DNA of 64,000 nt from Dichetophora obliterata (Eukaryota; Arthropoda; Insecta; Diptera; Sciomyzidae): contig OY986435.1 in NCBI GenBank assembly GCA_963920525.1, forward strand, positions 263,812,962 to 263,876,961. Direction: 5' to 3'. Numbering within the stretch: position 1 is the stretch's first letter; every line of letters begins with the position of its first letter. The position numbers and the translations under genes were made by a program. A model generated the notes under the pieces. That model was given only the letters and a program-made list of their open reading frames with translations. It did not search any database and had not been told where the DNA came from. Positions 33,647-45,734 of the stretch are shown here, one piece after another.

Positions 33647-33861
33647 AGAATTTAAATAAAAGTGTGCATTACGACAGTTTTTCACACGAGCAACGATATA
33701 TGCACATTACACTTAAAATGTTTAACTTTTACGCTTATTTGTTTAATATTTAGAAGAGTAGGAAATATTAACTGAGGAACTTACAAAACAATCCTTTACA
33801 GCCATAAGAACAACAATATTTGATTTTATATGAAAATTCATCGTGGCGTAAGAGTTCCATT

Positions 33862-36099
33862 CATGGCAGAATAATCAGGTAGATGCACTAAAAATACGCT
33901 CTTTCCGACAACAAAACAATAACAAAGGCGAAAATGTTATCAATTTTGACTTTCTTATTGGATAAAATTTTATGTAAAAAAATGCAAAGTTTTGTTGCTT
34001 TTAATGTAGTAATTTCGCATGTTCCTTATTGCCGATTGAATCGAATTAAAAACGTAGCTGCAATCTTAAGGAAAATTAATTAAATTTATTTTTTCAAAGT
34101 CCCAGCAAACCATTAATTACATTTTCAACATTAGAATTTGAAAATTACACAGAGCACAGTTACTTGCAACACAGTACACATAATTATTTTAAGATTGTTT
34201 CTTGAATTTAGCACATCCGGTTTCATTTCGGTGGACTTCAACGTGAATAGCATGTACTCCCAAGCAGTTCAGCTTGAGTATTAAAATTGCGGTAACTGCA
34301 AATGTTTATCGACAATTCAGGTATGACAATGGCTTTTCTGGACTGCTTATAACTTCTTCTCGTCGCGACAATTCGAAAAATTCATCAACTGCTAGCAATC
34401 CGTTCGAGCACGATAAAATTAGCAATTAATCGTCAATTTCATTAAATAAATTTTATGCTTTTCAACAGCAATTTTCACTTTTCAAAAAATATTATGACAG
34501 TTTAAAGCGGCCGTACATAGCTACACAAATAAATTGGTTACTAAACAATCGAAGTAAGTAGTCGAATGAAAATTATATTAAAGGTAAACTTTCATTTGCT
34601 TCATTTCAGGCCAAACTACAATTAATTCTGTATTATATCTTAAGACACGGCTTATTTTATGAAATTTTTAAGATTTTTGTTTTCTTACATGTTAATATAT
34701 AAAATCTGGGTACTCAGTTGATTTATACGGTTACAAATAAATTATACATCTCTATGTCTGAAAGAATAAACATTAATTGTCCATAGTGACATTATAGTTA
34801 CGCCACACAGTGTTGCGAAAGCGGAATTTTTTGGAAATCATATTGCCTAAACTGTAATTATAATTGTATCGATGAGAAACTTCTACAGATTGGTCAGAAT
34901 GAAATCCCAAACAGAATGAGTGAAAAAAAAAATTACACCGAAAAAAATTGTTGGGTCAAATTTTCAACTAAAGTAAAAAAAAAAAATTGTTCGAAAAATT
35001 TACAAAAAAAATGTATTTTAATTCTTCTTTTATTTCTGATAAATACCCTATGATTAGTTTTTTAAACAAATTATAGGGTGGTCCGAACAAGAATTATAAA
35101 CGTCAAATTTTCATGATTTTTCGATATTTGTTGAAAAACTCTGAAATTTTATATAAAACCAAAATCTATTTCATTTCTTATTTGAAAGGTGGCAATAAAA
35201 GCTTTAATTTGATACCGGTTTGAAGTCAATAGCTTCAGTTTTCAGTTTTCAGAGAGAGAATAAAATAGTAAAACAACAGAGAGAGAGAAAGGTACCACCA
35301 CAAGCTAAAAGAAAACACTATATAAAGACGGACACACATGCGGACTAATTAGTAACAAAAAAGAAAACACTGAAGATGGCGATTAGCCGAAACCGGTCTG
35401 AAAATAATAAAAATTTGACGTGGGATGACGGAAAGTCACCCGAAAACCAATATGATTAAATTATTCAATAAGTGATTCCGAGAATTTCCGTTTTATTTCT
35501 ATGGAATAAATACCGAGAGTGATATACTAAAATCGCTATAACTCCCAGGAGGGCAGGTATGGGCTGCTGATTTTTTCACAGTTCGTTGAAAACAAATTAT
35601 GTAACATTTCTGTAGTGGTTTGGAACTGCGACTCTCTGGGACTTTTTAGATATTGCTTACCTAACCCAAATTTAAAGGAAAAATGGACCTTTAGTCGGGT
35701 TTTTGCTCTAAAAAAGGTGCATATAAAAATGTCTCAAACAACATTCCTTTTTTTTACAGAAGATACTTGTCCAAAGGCAGATTTTTTTTTCGAATCAAAA
35801 TATCTGTCACCAAAATCAAATGAGATCATTTTGAATACAGCCCTGAAATCCTCTCTTTTCGTGAAAATTTTGTATATTTGACTTCTAAAATCAATTAAAA
35901 ATCAACGGGCCAACATAAAAATAAACTTTTTGTGTTTTTTGTTTACTTGGAATGTCTGCGACAAAATTGCATCATTAAAAACACTGAAAAAAATAATCGG
36001 AAAAAAGTTACTTTTCCACTAGCCGCAACACAGTGCGCCAATGTTTTGCTTTCTCGTTTTTTGCTCTCCGAATTGCATCTACCTGGTTATTCTGCCATG
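33862..36099. mobile_element. P-like non-autonomous element 2 (2.24 kb)
   Basis: The left end CATGGCAGAATAATCAGG continues TAGATGCA. The right end is the inverse, TGCATCTACCTGGTTATT then CTGCCATG, ending at 36099. The 8-bp GTTCCATT precedes the element (33854-33861) and recurs at 36110-36117, ten bases beyond the right end. Those ten bases (ATTCTACCTG) echo the terminus itself. The 26-bp ends match element 1 closely. No transposase frame was found in the interior. Confidence 0.75.
35370..35398 (+). ncRNA. Hammerhead-ribozyme-like core
   Basis: CTGAAGA (fits CUGANGA), a short stem-loop GGC-GATTA-GCC, GAAA, then the palindrome ACCGGT and a C at the position of the cleavage-site base. This order matches the catalytic core of hammerhead ribozymes with a minimal palindromic stem III, as known from Penelope-like retroelements. 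Stem I pairs for only two base pairs by eye. It lies inside P-like element 2. A diverged opposite-strand relic may lie at about 35212-35245. Self-cleavage is unproven. Confidence 0.3.
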
Positions 36100-36117
36100 A
36101 TTCTACCTGGTTCCATT

Positions 36118-38818
36118 TATTTTGTTGTAAATTGAATTTCAATTTGATTTGAGTTCTTCATTGAATTCAAAGAAATCGTTAAAAAATTAATTTAAAAATT
36201 GAGAAAAAAAAAAATGTTTTTCACTGAGTTTTATTTGTTAGCTCTGTCAGTTGTCAATCTTTATTGTCAATCATTTGGCATTAATAAATTTGTGAAGAGC
36301 AATTTTGTGCTAACTATGAAGAAAATAAAAATTAGAATTGTTGCTGTTAAATACAATTTATTTGATTTTTCATGACATTGTTAGCAACTAGCGCAACTGA
36401 ACAAAATAACCGTCAACTGTCAGCACTTTGTGCCATGCCAGAGTGTCACTGTGCCCGTGTGTCGTAGCTAATCAGCTTCTATTTCTTGATAACAAGTTAG
36501 TTTTATAAAATTGTAACATAGAGTTTGCTAATCTGTACATACTTAAGCCAGCATAAACTGATTTTTCTATTAATGTTAGCGTTACATTCACGCAGTGACG
36601 CAGGAGTCATCAACGCGTGTTGGCAGTGTTGACAACCATTCGAGCACTTAGAACGAGAGTGAGCGTGTGTGAGTCTGGTTGTTTGTGAGCGTGCGATGTT
36701 TAGTTAAGCTTACGAGCTGTCCCAGCCTTTTAGCCACAAACATAAATAATCCTTACTTACCATCATTACAGTGAGTAGCTTAAATAACGCTCGCTCACTC
36801 GCACATCCACCGCTAGCTACTGCTGTTGCTGATGTTGTTCCTGCTTTTGACTTAAGGACAAAGTTTTGGCTTTTTTTGCTGCAATTTTATGTGCAAAGTT
36901 TTACCGCAATGGACGACATGAACTTTTTGTTATCGTTCGGCTTGTGTTGTTTGGTGTGATATTTTTGTTTTTGTATTATATAGTATTTTGTCGGCGACAT
37001 CAGTTGGTTACTTTAAAATTTAACTGACTTTTTTAGCGTTTACAAGCACTAAAGGCAGAACTGCTGCCTTAGCCCTTAAAAAAGCAGAAGTAGAAAAATA
37101 AAAAAGTTTTAGTATGTTTTTAGCTGTAGCTGCAGACGAGCCGTTGTCATTTTTGTGCTTGTTGTTTTGTTTGTTTGCAGAATAGTTGGTGGTGACAGCC
37201 AAGAAAGTTTGTTGAAAGCTGCTATACATGCAGTTGATGCCACCTACCAACACACAGCCATAGACACTTTTGTTCGCTAGCGTGACCCACACGCGCTCTC
37301 CATCATTGTTGTCACTTTTGGTTGTTGTTGAGATTTGCTATTTTCCCTGCAGCTGCTAGCTTAATATATGTGTTGTCTTTTTTTTCTCTCGCTTGTTTCA
37401 CTTTGCAAGCCTCGCCTGATGAGGGTTCTAACATCCATATTTTTCAATAATAAATATTAAAAATGGTGAAACCGTTTTTTGTTAATTTGTCGAAAATACC
37501 ATTGACAGTTAAGCAACACAAAAAAACTTTGAATTCTTATCAGCCACGCAGCTTGTGCATTGTTAAGACTTATCAAAATATATTATAATATATAAATTAT
37601 ACGCATTATAATTTTTGTGCGTTTTTTTCCACTCCCCGTTTCACTTATTATGTCCTGATATCTATATTTATTTACACTTTGTTCATTTTTTCCCCTTTGT
37701 CAAAGCCAAAAATTTTGCTGCTCTGTCTGTCCCTTGCAGTGTGAGCTACAAATTAAAGATAATCAATTTCATTTCCATTCACCATTTTCCTTGTCCTCTC
37801 TATGAATTTACAATTTCCGCCAAGTGGGCCATACGAATTTGGAATTCATAGCATTTTGCAGTGGAACTCGTTCAATTAAGTTGCTTATCTTAGAGCAACC
37901 GGCAGCTATACGCATTCAAATACCATTAAAATATTAAAAAAATTGTATTTGTGCTCAGGAGGACACTTTCTGCAGAGAACTTAATTTTATGAGAGTAGCA
38001 CTACACCATGGGACCACCTGCTTAAGAGTCTAAGCCAAAATTTTAAATGAACCTTCACCCCAATTGGTAAAAAAAATTTTTAGTACTTTTGAAATATAAT
38101 GAACTTTGTAAAATAAATGCAGCAAAGAGCCTTGGCTCTGCCTAGCTTATAGAAATTAGTTAACTTACATACATGCAAAATTATGGAATTTTGGCTAAGG
38201 ATGCAAGAACAAGCACGATATAATGGCTGCGGAAATAGAGTTCATGCTTAATACCAATGCTGTCATTGTAAATAAAAGTAAGCTTCGATTCCGTTTCAGA
38301 AGCTTCACAACAAAGATGAAGGTTTCGATTACTTTAGATAATATATCATATATGAGCATTTTTTATACTATATGACATTTTTGAAGCGAAGCTTTTTACA
38401 GCTCGATCCACGATATAATACTAAAAGATAAATGCATTTCGGAGAAGCAGATTGCTGAAACTGTCAAAACAAATTCATTTATATTTTTGTATGAAGAAAA
38501 AACTCCACCAAAAACTCAATAATTTTATTTTTTTCAATCGTTAACCAAATCTTAAAACGCGTTTTCTGATAAATACTGTTTTTCAAACTGGTCTCCACGA
38601 TATCTGAAGAACTACTGTATGGATTGACTTGGAATATTTTTAATTTTAAAGAAGATATAATTTATTGGATTCGCAGTTTAAATTCAAATAATGTAACCCT
38701 TTTTTTAGAGCGCTTTAAAGAGCGAAAAATGTGAAAAAACGATACTGAAAATTCACTTGTACAACATTTTTGAAATTTTCAACTATTTATTGGTATCAGA
38801 AGTTCAAGCTATAATTAA
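36118..38818. other. Non-coding; locally higher complexity
   Basis: 36560-37430 is less AT-rich, with GT/CTCGC-rich text and several frames. No splice-bounded exon is convincing. It could hold regulatory DNA or an untranslated exon of the host gene; nothing proves it. Confidence 0.45.
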
Positions 38819-40416
38819 TCTATATAAATAAATCAATTGCCACATGTATGCCCCCTCATCACTTGAGAACGCCTGAACCGATTTGGTTGATTTTTTTGTC
38901 ATTGTGTTACATATTAATAGGACAAACTTTGTCTAAAAAGTAAAATAGAAAACGTTGTGGGGAAAATTTGATAAATCGAAAAAACCCGACGAAGCTTTTT
39001 GTATGAAAATTTTTTATTTTTATGGGAAATATCACACACCTTCGGAAATTCTTTACTGATTGCATCGATATTTGGCAGAGAGGAAGACTTCCACTCAGGC
39101 CAAGTTTAAAGAAGAAAAGGGGGCGTGGAACCTCTTATACAGTTAAAATTTGCGATATCGAATAGCTCTAGACAAGGGCGTCCGCCTGATTTGTTCACAG
39201 GGGGGAGGAAAAAGGCATAAAGGCGTCTAGAATGTACATAAAGAAAATATAACCTATATAATTCGAGTTTCTGAGATTTTTGGTACTAATTTTGTTATCA
39301 CGATACACTGGTTGACACACGCTTGTAAACATAAGAAAATTAAATATATTTCAAAGAGGGGTGTAAATCTTTTATGCCCGAAACATTTTCAAATTTAATT
39401 TTTTTTACATAATTTCAAAAAAATTTTTCTCAACAAATATTCTTAGTAATTTAGTAAATTGAATAATGTGATGTCTCTTTTAGCCTTAAATAAAATCGCA
39501 TTTATTACTATTTAGCCCCAAAGTTTTCTTCTTTTCAAATAAGAATACAAAAATTTCCCAAATATTTCTTTTTTAAAAATGAATAAAACCAGCAAGATTT
39601 GCAGACCATTTTTTCCAGTTTTGGAAGCCTTTAACTCATGAGTCATCTGCGAGCGTCACGAATTTTATCAGATTTTGATTTATTAGGTAAAATCTATATA
39701 AACCGCAAAAATTAAGAATAAGAGTTGTCGCTATTCTTGAAATGTTCCCCGCATGGTTATCAACTGACTTATTTCTCTTTTCAGCATGCATCAGTTCTAG
39801 TAGCATGCAAGTTACTAAAATCGAGTTTGAAAGCATACCTATTATATGAATTATTTAAAAAATTAATTTTTTTAATTCAAAACGTATGAATAAATACATA
39901 AAAAGGTACATGTATAGATGGGTTTTGGACTCCATTCATTTTTTAAACATATTCCAGAACCTCCCTACAAGTCTTGACTCTGAATCCTGGGTGTAATATA
40001 ACCACGTGACGCGAAGAAATCCAGAAAATTCTTAAAATGAGTGGACGCCTGTTAAGAAACGTGAATTTTAAGAAGTATAAATAAATATTTCAAATCGAGT
40101 TTCCTTTATAAATTTAAGTCATGAAAAAACTTTTGACCATAAGATATTTTGACAAGAATTTTTCATCAGTTTTTTTTTTTAAATTAGTGCTTGATCTAAA
40201 TTTAGCCTACTTTATTCAGAATTTCCTAAATTTTTTTTCGCTTTTCAATTAAAAGCTTTGCCTTCACCTAGATCGCTACAATTTTCTCAAATTCAAATGC
40301 TGCAAGATTGTTAGCAATTTTATTTAGTTAACAAAAAATTAAAAAGTTATCCAAATTGGATCATTTTTATAACAGAAAAATTATTTTTTTTTGAGCCGAG
40401 TTTTGGGAAAACATTT

Positions 40417-40633
40417 GCCCTTATTCTTGTTGTCACCTCACCTATGTGAGAGTTCTCAGACTCATGTCACGTCAATAGAAATCTGGTATTCTTGTTGTCA
40501 TGTGACATGAGTTTGTGAACACCGACATAGTTTGTGAACTCACGTCATATGACAACAAGTATACCAGATTTCTAGTGACGTGACACGAGTGTGAGAACTC
40601 TCACATAGGTGAGGTGACAACAAGAATAAGGGC
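40417..40633. mobile_element. 217-bp near-perfect hairpin MITE
   Basis: GCCCTTATTCTTGTTGTCAC at the left is mirrored by GTGACAACAAGAATAAGGGC at the right. Arms of about 100 bp pair with few mismatches around a ten-base loop (ACCGACATAG, 40519-40528). No coding sequence. Class unknown. Confidence 0.85.
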
Positions 40634-41289
40634 AATTTAGTTTTTTAAATTTATTTTACTTTGTTTCCTTCTTGTGTTTAATTACTTTAAAACATGAATT
40701 TGCTTTTCGTCCCAGTTCAAATGCGATATTGGCTTAAATGCCTCTTACCATCTGTTGCTCCGAAGAATGATCTTCGACTAATAGGGATATCATCTATGTA
40801 TACATAAAACAGGATGTGTGTATGTATGTAACGTATGGACTCCAAAACGGCTGGGCCGATTTTGATGAAGTTTTCAGGGAATCTTCAGAATATTCAGGCT
40901 GGTGACACTGTGAAGTCTAATTTTTGTTTTTCGGTCTGTGGGCGGAGGGGCGTGGCAAAATCCAATTTTCATATTGTATCACCAATGACATATACATATA
41001 TTTATTTTTTTTTGCTTAATTTTTTTTTTTTTTAAAGCCGTTCTTCAAAACGAGATATCAAACTCTTAAATCGGTTATGTAGTTTCGAAGATATTTACAA
41101 AAACCTATGTTAATAACACTCACAGAACTGTCGATGCTATCAAAACTTCACTTCTTCTAGCCGTAATATTACGGTTCTCAAAAAATTTAATATGCGAGGC
41201 TCTGACAACTTCCATAAGGGCTGTTAGATTCCTTTATAAGATATGCTCTGCCAGTTTGTGAGGTTCACAGAAAGTTGTAAAAACTTTTA

Positions 41290-41575
41290 ATGGTGAGAGG
41301 AATTCGGTTTTGATAGCCGAATTGTGCAAGGGTCATAACAGCGCCTTTTGTGATGGTGAGAGGAATTCAGTTTTGACAGCGGAATTGTGGAGGGGTCATA
41401 ACAGCGCCTTTTGCGATGGTGAGAGGAATTCGGTCTTGACAGCCGAATTGTGGAGGGGTCATAACAGCGCCTTTTGCGATGGTGAGAGGAAGTCGGTTTT
41501 GACAGCCGAATTGTGGAGGGGTCATAACAGCACCTTTTGGAATGGTGAGAGGAATTCGGTTTTGATAGCCATAAA
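41290..41575 (+). repeat. 63-bp tandem repeat, four to five units, open frame
   Basis: TGGTGAGAGGAATTCGGTTT starts at 41290, 41354, 41417, 41480 and 41543. Since 63 is divisible by three, the frame stays open (41310-41633) and gives a 21-residue repeat (SVLTAELWRGHNSAFCDGER plus N). Units differ at few sites. There is no start-site or family evidence for a real protein. It is most likely a Helitron-internal minisatellite. Confidence 0.85.
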
Positions 41576-42639
41576 TCTTATGTTGAGGTTGTCAGAATTT
41601 TTCTATTTAATCTTCTTACCTCTGCGCTTTTAAGGTTATCACTTAATGTCGTTTGCTTAATGAAAGTGTTATTTTAAAATATTTTTTAAATTTTTATTTC
41701 AAATCATTTGAAAAAATATTACTTTTTTGATCAAATAAATATAAAATTTTAATTGTTCATAGAACTTTACAAATTATTTTTCTTAACTTTTTTTTTATGG
41801 AACTTTAAAAATCCCATATTGTAAACGACAAACCATTAGCATGCATCTGAAACATGCTTACAAATAGTTTTAGACAATGGAATTGTAAAATAGTCCATGC
41901 CTTTTTCAATGTAATAGGCATAATATTTATTATCAAAGTAAATACCGATTAACTTTAAAAACAATTTTTTTAATATTCGCCAACAAGCACGCTGCAAAGC
42001 CAAAACTAAAATGGAGAAATTTGTCTTTTGTGGTTTTAGTATCTTCAGTAAAAGCGTGAAAACCGTATTGAGGCTACAATAGCCATATTGGAGTTTCTCT
42101 ACAAGCAAGATTTAAAAGTTGGTTGCAGTAGCCACAATACTGAATGTATCACAACTGTAACCACAGCTCTTATTTTCAAAAGACGCTCAACATAATTTTG
42201 GTTTTTTTATATGATTATTGCAGATTCAATTAGGACTATGAGAGCTCTCATAAAGTGCTTGCAATAAACTTTCAGCTTAGGTGACTTCAGTTCATATATA
42301 ATAGCTCTAGTATGGCTACTACAGCCTCATCTTTTTTATGGCAGCCGTGTACGAAATTCAATAATTCCCTGAGTGAATGATCCAATATCATAATTTTAAA
42401 ACTTTCAAAATGTTGCATTCAAAAATCCGAGTTTTCGGTTTATTTACAAAATATTTAGATCATTCGATAACACAAGATATTCCGCGCTTACTAAGGTGCA
42501 AAATTGTATAATAAGTAAAAATAATATTAAATTATCAATCGATGATAAACAACTTTATGTACTCTTGCATTTAATATACCTGCGTTATACACTTCCATGG
42601 TAAAACCTTTAAAAAAAATTCTTTTAATAACTCTCTGCA

Positions 42640-43440
42640 TTCCACTTTCAATGCAGTCGAGAAAATCACGCTATCGACGAACATACGTGTGCATTTGTTG
42701 CAAGACCTGTCTGCCCAAACATTCTCAAAACAACTTTTGGACATCGGAAATGGAAAAATTCCAATTGATCGCGCCACGAACGAGATTTTGTTCCCGCCTA
42801 ACTTCTGTCAAATGCAAATGAATGTTCAAGCCGTTGACGACAAGGTATTCCCAACAACCTCCTACAAAAATCCGGATTGTCTGTGCGAACGTGCAATTTT
42901 GGCACCAAAAAATAATGATGTCAACAAGCTCAATGAGCAAATTCAATTGAAACTGCCTGGCAAAATAATCAGATACAAATCGATCGACACAGTAATGGAT
43001 GAAGAACAAGCCGTCAATTATCCCACTGAATTTTTGAATTCATTGGATCCACCCGGAATGCCACCGCATGTACTAACATTAAAGGTTGGATCATCGGTAA
43101 TTCTTATTCGCAACTTAAACGTACCAAAATTATGCAACGGAACTAGATTGACCATCAAAAACTGTTCACAAAATTTAATCGAGGCAACAATCATCGGTTG
43201 CTGATTCAAAGGCGAAGACGTACTTATTCCACGAATTCCGATGATTTCCAACGATTTATCATTCCAACGATTTATCAAGCGGCTCCAATTCCCATTGCGT
43301 CTTGCCTTTGCTATTACCATCAACAAAGCACAAGGCCAATCATTGACCTATTGCTGACTTAATTTTGGAAAATTCATGTTTTTCACACGGCCAGTTGTAT
43401 GTGGCTTGTTTCCGAGTTGGCACGCCAATAAACTTATACG
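42640..43440 (+). pseudogene. Helitron PIF1-like helicase, C-terminal part
   Basis: The 42689-43204 frame contains ANTEILFPPN-like text, CERAILAPKNNDVNKLNEQI (the typical 'ERAILAPKN..V..LN' segment), DPPGMPPHVLTLKVGSSVIL and RNLNVPKLCNGTRL. After a TGA (43202-43204) the same family continues: GEDVLIPRIPMI, FQRFIKRLQFPLRLAFAITI, NKAQGQSL. A further stop and frame change precede the end, which is cut by the hAT at 43448; the last few codons resume near 44510. The Walker A/B part and the Rep domain are absent. In intact Helitrons this domain unwinds DNA during rolling-circle transposition. This copy is dead. Confidence 0.85.
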
Positions 43441-43447
43441 TTTTTAC

Positions 43448-44506
43448 CAGGGCTGTGGAGTCGTCAAAAAATAGTTGCGACTCCGACTCCAACTGCTGAA
43501 ATTTTTAAAGTACGACTCCGACTCCGACTCTGACTACGACTAAAGACAAAAATAAAAACCTTCTAAATTTAGTCAATTTATAAAAGAAATTCTCAAGAGC
43601 AGAATTTTATTTAAATTATTAATTTATTATACACATGCTAACGAAATTTCCATTCTATATATTTTATTACTCAACTCATTTTTTAAAAAGTTAAACACTG
43701 AAAATTCACTTTCAACCGAAGCATTTGAAAATGGAAGAGCAGAACGAGGAGCTAATTTGCTTATTTTAGGAAATTTATTGAAAATTAATAATTGTGTATC
43801 TGAAGTTCTATTATAGTGATAACAAATATTTACCCCTAAAATGTACCCTAAATAAAAAAAAAATAACCTAAATCTAGGGTAAAATCTCCTAAACTGGCAG
43901 CACTGGTTTCCTTTCATGAAAAAATGAATGCAATGATTTTATCAATACACATTTCTAACGAAAGAGTATACAAACTATGTACATGCATAGAGAGTATTCA
44001 CACGATAGAGAAAATATGCAAACAGTAATTGCATTTAAAATGAACATGACGACGCTTGCAGCGAAGTTTTTTCTTTTTTGCAGTGACTTATCAAAATTGC
44101 TTTTACTTGTGAGAGAACGTTAATGCTTTTGTTTGCTTCATTTTCTTCTTAATTATGAGAAAATAAAAGCACAAGTTTATGAGTGACAATCAGGGTGACT
44201 GTTGAAAATTTTGAAAAAGGAGAAAAAAAGCCGTTTTTTTCAAAAACAAAAAGTCGCACAAAAGTCGCACATTTGTAACGTTTTTATTCAGTCAAAAACA
44301 CAACAAAAATCAACAAAATAAATAATTCGAATTAAATAAACTTAAAAATAATTCACTACAAAAGATTTAGTCAACTTCTGTAAAAATAGGCAAATATTTG
44401 AAAATTGAAAATATTGAAAAAAAACTTTGAAAGAATTTTTATTTTGGAAAATATTTGAAAAATTCATTTCCGGCAAAAACACCGTGACTCCGACTCCACA
44501 GCCCTG
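43448..44506 (-). mobile_element. hAT element inside the Helitron, 1059 bp
   Basis: It starts CAGGGCTGTGGAGTCG and ends with the inverse (CGACTCCACAGCCCTG). GACTCC-type repeats lie just inside both ends. The octamers GTTTTTAC (43440-43447) and GTTCTAAC (44507-44514) flank it. It interrupts the helicase coding sequence, so it is younger than the Helitron. Same end family as 30514-31205. Confidence 0.85.
43627..43917 (-). pseudogene. hAT transposase dimerisation remnant
   Basis: Minus-strand frame of 96 codons. The second half reads FPKISKLAPRSALPFSNASV, then ESEFSVFNFLKNELSNKIYR, matching the 'P..SNASVER.FS..N..K..LRN' end of one hAT group. The usual Glu-Arg is Glu-Ser here. No catalytic core remains. 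It lies within the hAT at 43448-44506, whose internal deletion removed the rest. Confidence 0.75.
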
Positions 44507-44978
44507 GTTCTAACACCAAATAAAAAAACAAAAAATTGTCCAGACGCTGGCCTTACGATGAAGTAATAAATAAATATAATTTCCAATTTGCCTTAAATAC
44601 ATCTGCTTCTATTTTGATTGAGCCCATATCTACACCATATGTAAGTTATTCTGTGAAAAAACTTTATGCTAGGTATTACATGGATTTTTATTTAAAGGCC
44701 GTAAATTTCGTTAAAAGCTCTATTTATATCGTGTGGTAATACAACACTTATGTTTGCTTAGGGCTGCTAGCAACGCGGATCGGGTCAGCTAGTCCCTTAT
44801 AATTCTTAAATATTTCTCGTACGAATAACTTCGTAATTTCTTCCATTATATTCTTAGTATTTACTAATGGCTTCGTACTATTTAGTATTAGTTGAGTTTA
44901 AAAAATTTTACAACCGAAATCTTTCAGCCTGGATTGTAAAACTATTACCGAATATAAGAAAATGTAAGATTTCAAGGT

Positions 44979-45055
44979 GGCCGTAATCTGTCGAAAGAGT
45001 ACGTGATCCGTAAGCTTAAAAACCGTGGTTCATACCCCAGCTCAGATAGAATGTT
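44979..45055 (+). repeat. Possible tRNA-derived SINE fragment
   Basis: GGTGGCCGTAATCTG is followed about 50 nt later by GTGGTTCATACCCCAGCTCA, resembling Pol III A and B boxes at roughly tRNA spacing. No tRNA fold is convincing. Confidence 0.3.
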
Positions 45056-45734
45056 TTGTTTTTCGTTATTTGTTAATGTAACAAATGTATTTGTGCAATA
45101 TACATTTGTTTTTGTACGAATACGAATAAAATATTTCTATTATGTACCAAACTACGCCCAATCTACAAATCCTCCCGGCGACTGAAAACTACGAATAACA
45201 TTCGTAGAATGGACGCAGTTTTTAGTAATATTTACACACAAAATTTTTTGAGTGTAAGAATACGTATTCCTGTAAAGCAAGGGTAAATGAAATGCTATCG
45301 TAACTTATTACTGCGACATGTACAACTTACTATTTGAAAATGCATGGTTTAGCTCAGCTATATTTATAAATATACCTTAAAAAAAGTATTTTTGAGTTCT
45401 CTTCAAAGTATATTAACATATATGTATAATGAAAATATCGTCATATAAAATCAAAAAAGCCGTAAGTTTCAAAAAACTCAAAGTCGACTTTTTTTTTGAT
45501 AATTGATGCACCTTATCAAAACACATTTTCCTGCTAAATTATACACTCTTACAACTAAAAACGACGTCTCAACGTTTGAGCGCAACTTACAATTACAATT
45601 TAGAAAGTGTTTTGACTCTCCCGTAAAATTTTTTAGTTGTAGCTAACAGCTTTTTGATATGAAGACATTGAAAAAATTGTCACTGCCTAAGGGGTAGGGG
45701 GCGGAGGAAGGGGAGGCGCTTGCGGACGCCCATA

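Larger units (their letters stand above)
40790..44792 (+). mobile_element. Helitron carrying a helicase relic
   Basis: The start is TCATCTATGTATACATAAAA with GGACTCCAAAACGGCTGGGC-CGATTTTGATGAAG, a typical Helitron-like 5' subterminal region. The end is GGATCGGGTCAG followed by CTAG (44789-44792) and T. It contains a 63-bp tandem repeat (41290-41575), helicase remnants (42640-43440 and 44510-44560) and a later hAT insertion (43448-44506). The Rep nuclease part is missing. Confidence 0.65.
39173..45734. mobile_element. 6.56-kb insertion with hAT-like ends
   Basis: The left end CAAGGGCGTCCGC and right end GCGGACGCCCATA are inverted with 10 of 13 identical. The flanking octamers are GCTCTAGA (39165-39172) and GCTCTGAA (45735-45742). 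The tandem-repeat unit is continuous across the junction once this block is removed. The interior is mostly other elements: a palindrome (40417-40633) and a Helitron (40790-44792), itself holding a hAT. No transposase belonging to this outermost element was found. Confidence 0.65.

Noticed and set aside
36600..37300. Possible promoter or exon of a host gene
   Set aside because: Less AT-rich, but no consistent donor/acceptor pair, initiator plus downstream element, or conserved frame could be shown.
41836..42108. 90-codon minus-strand frame in the Helitron
   Set aside because: No similarity to Rep, helicase or other known Helitron genes by eye; AT-rich composition.
42571..43326. Minus-strand frames opposite the helicase
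   Set aside because: Shadows of the Helitron helicase coding sequence on the + strand.
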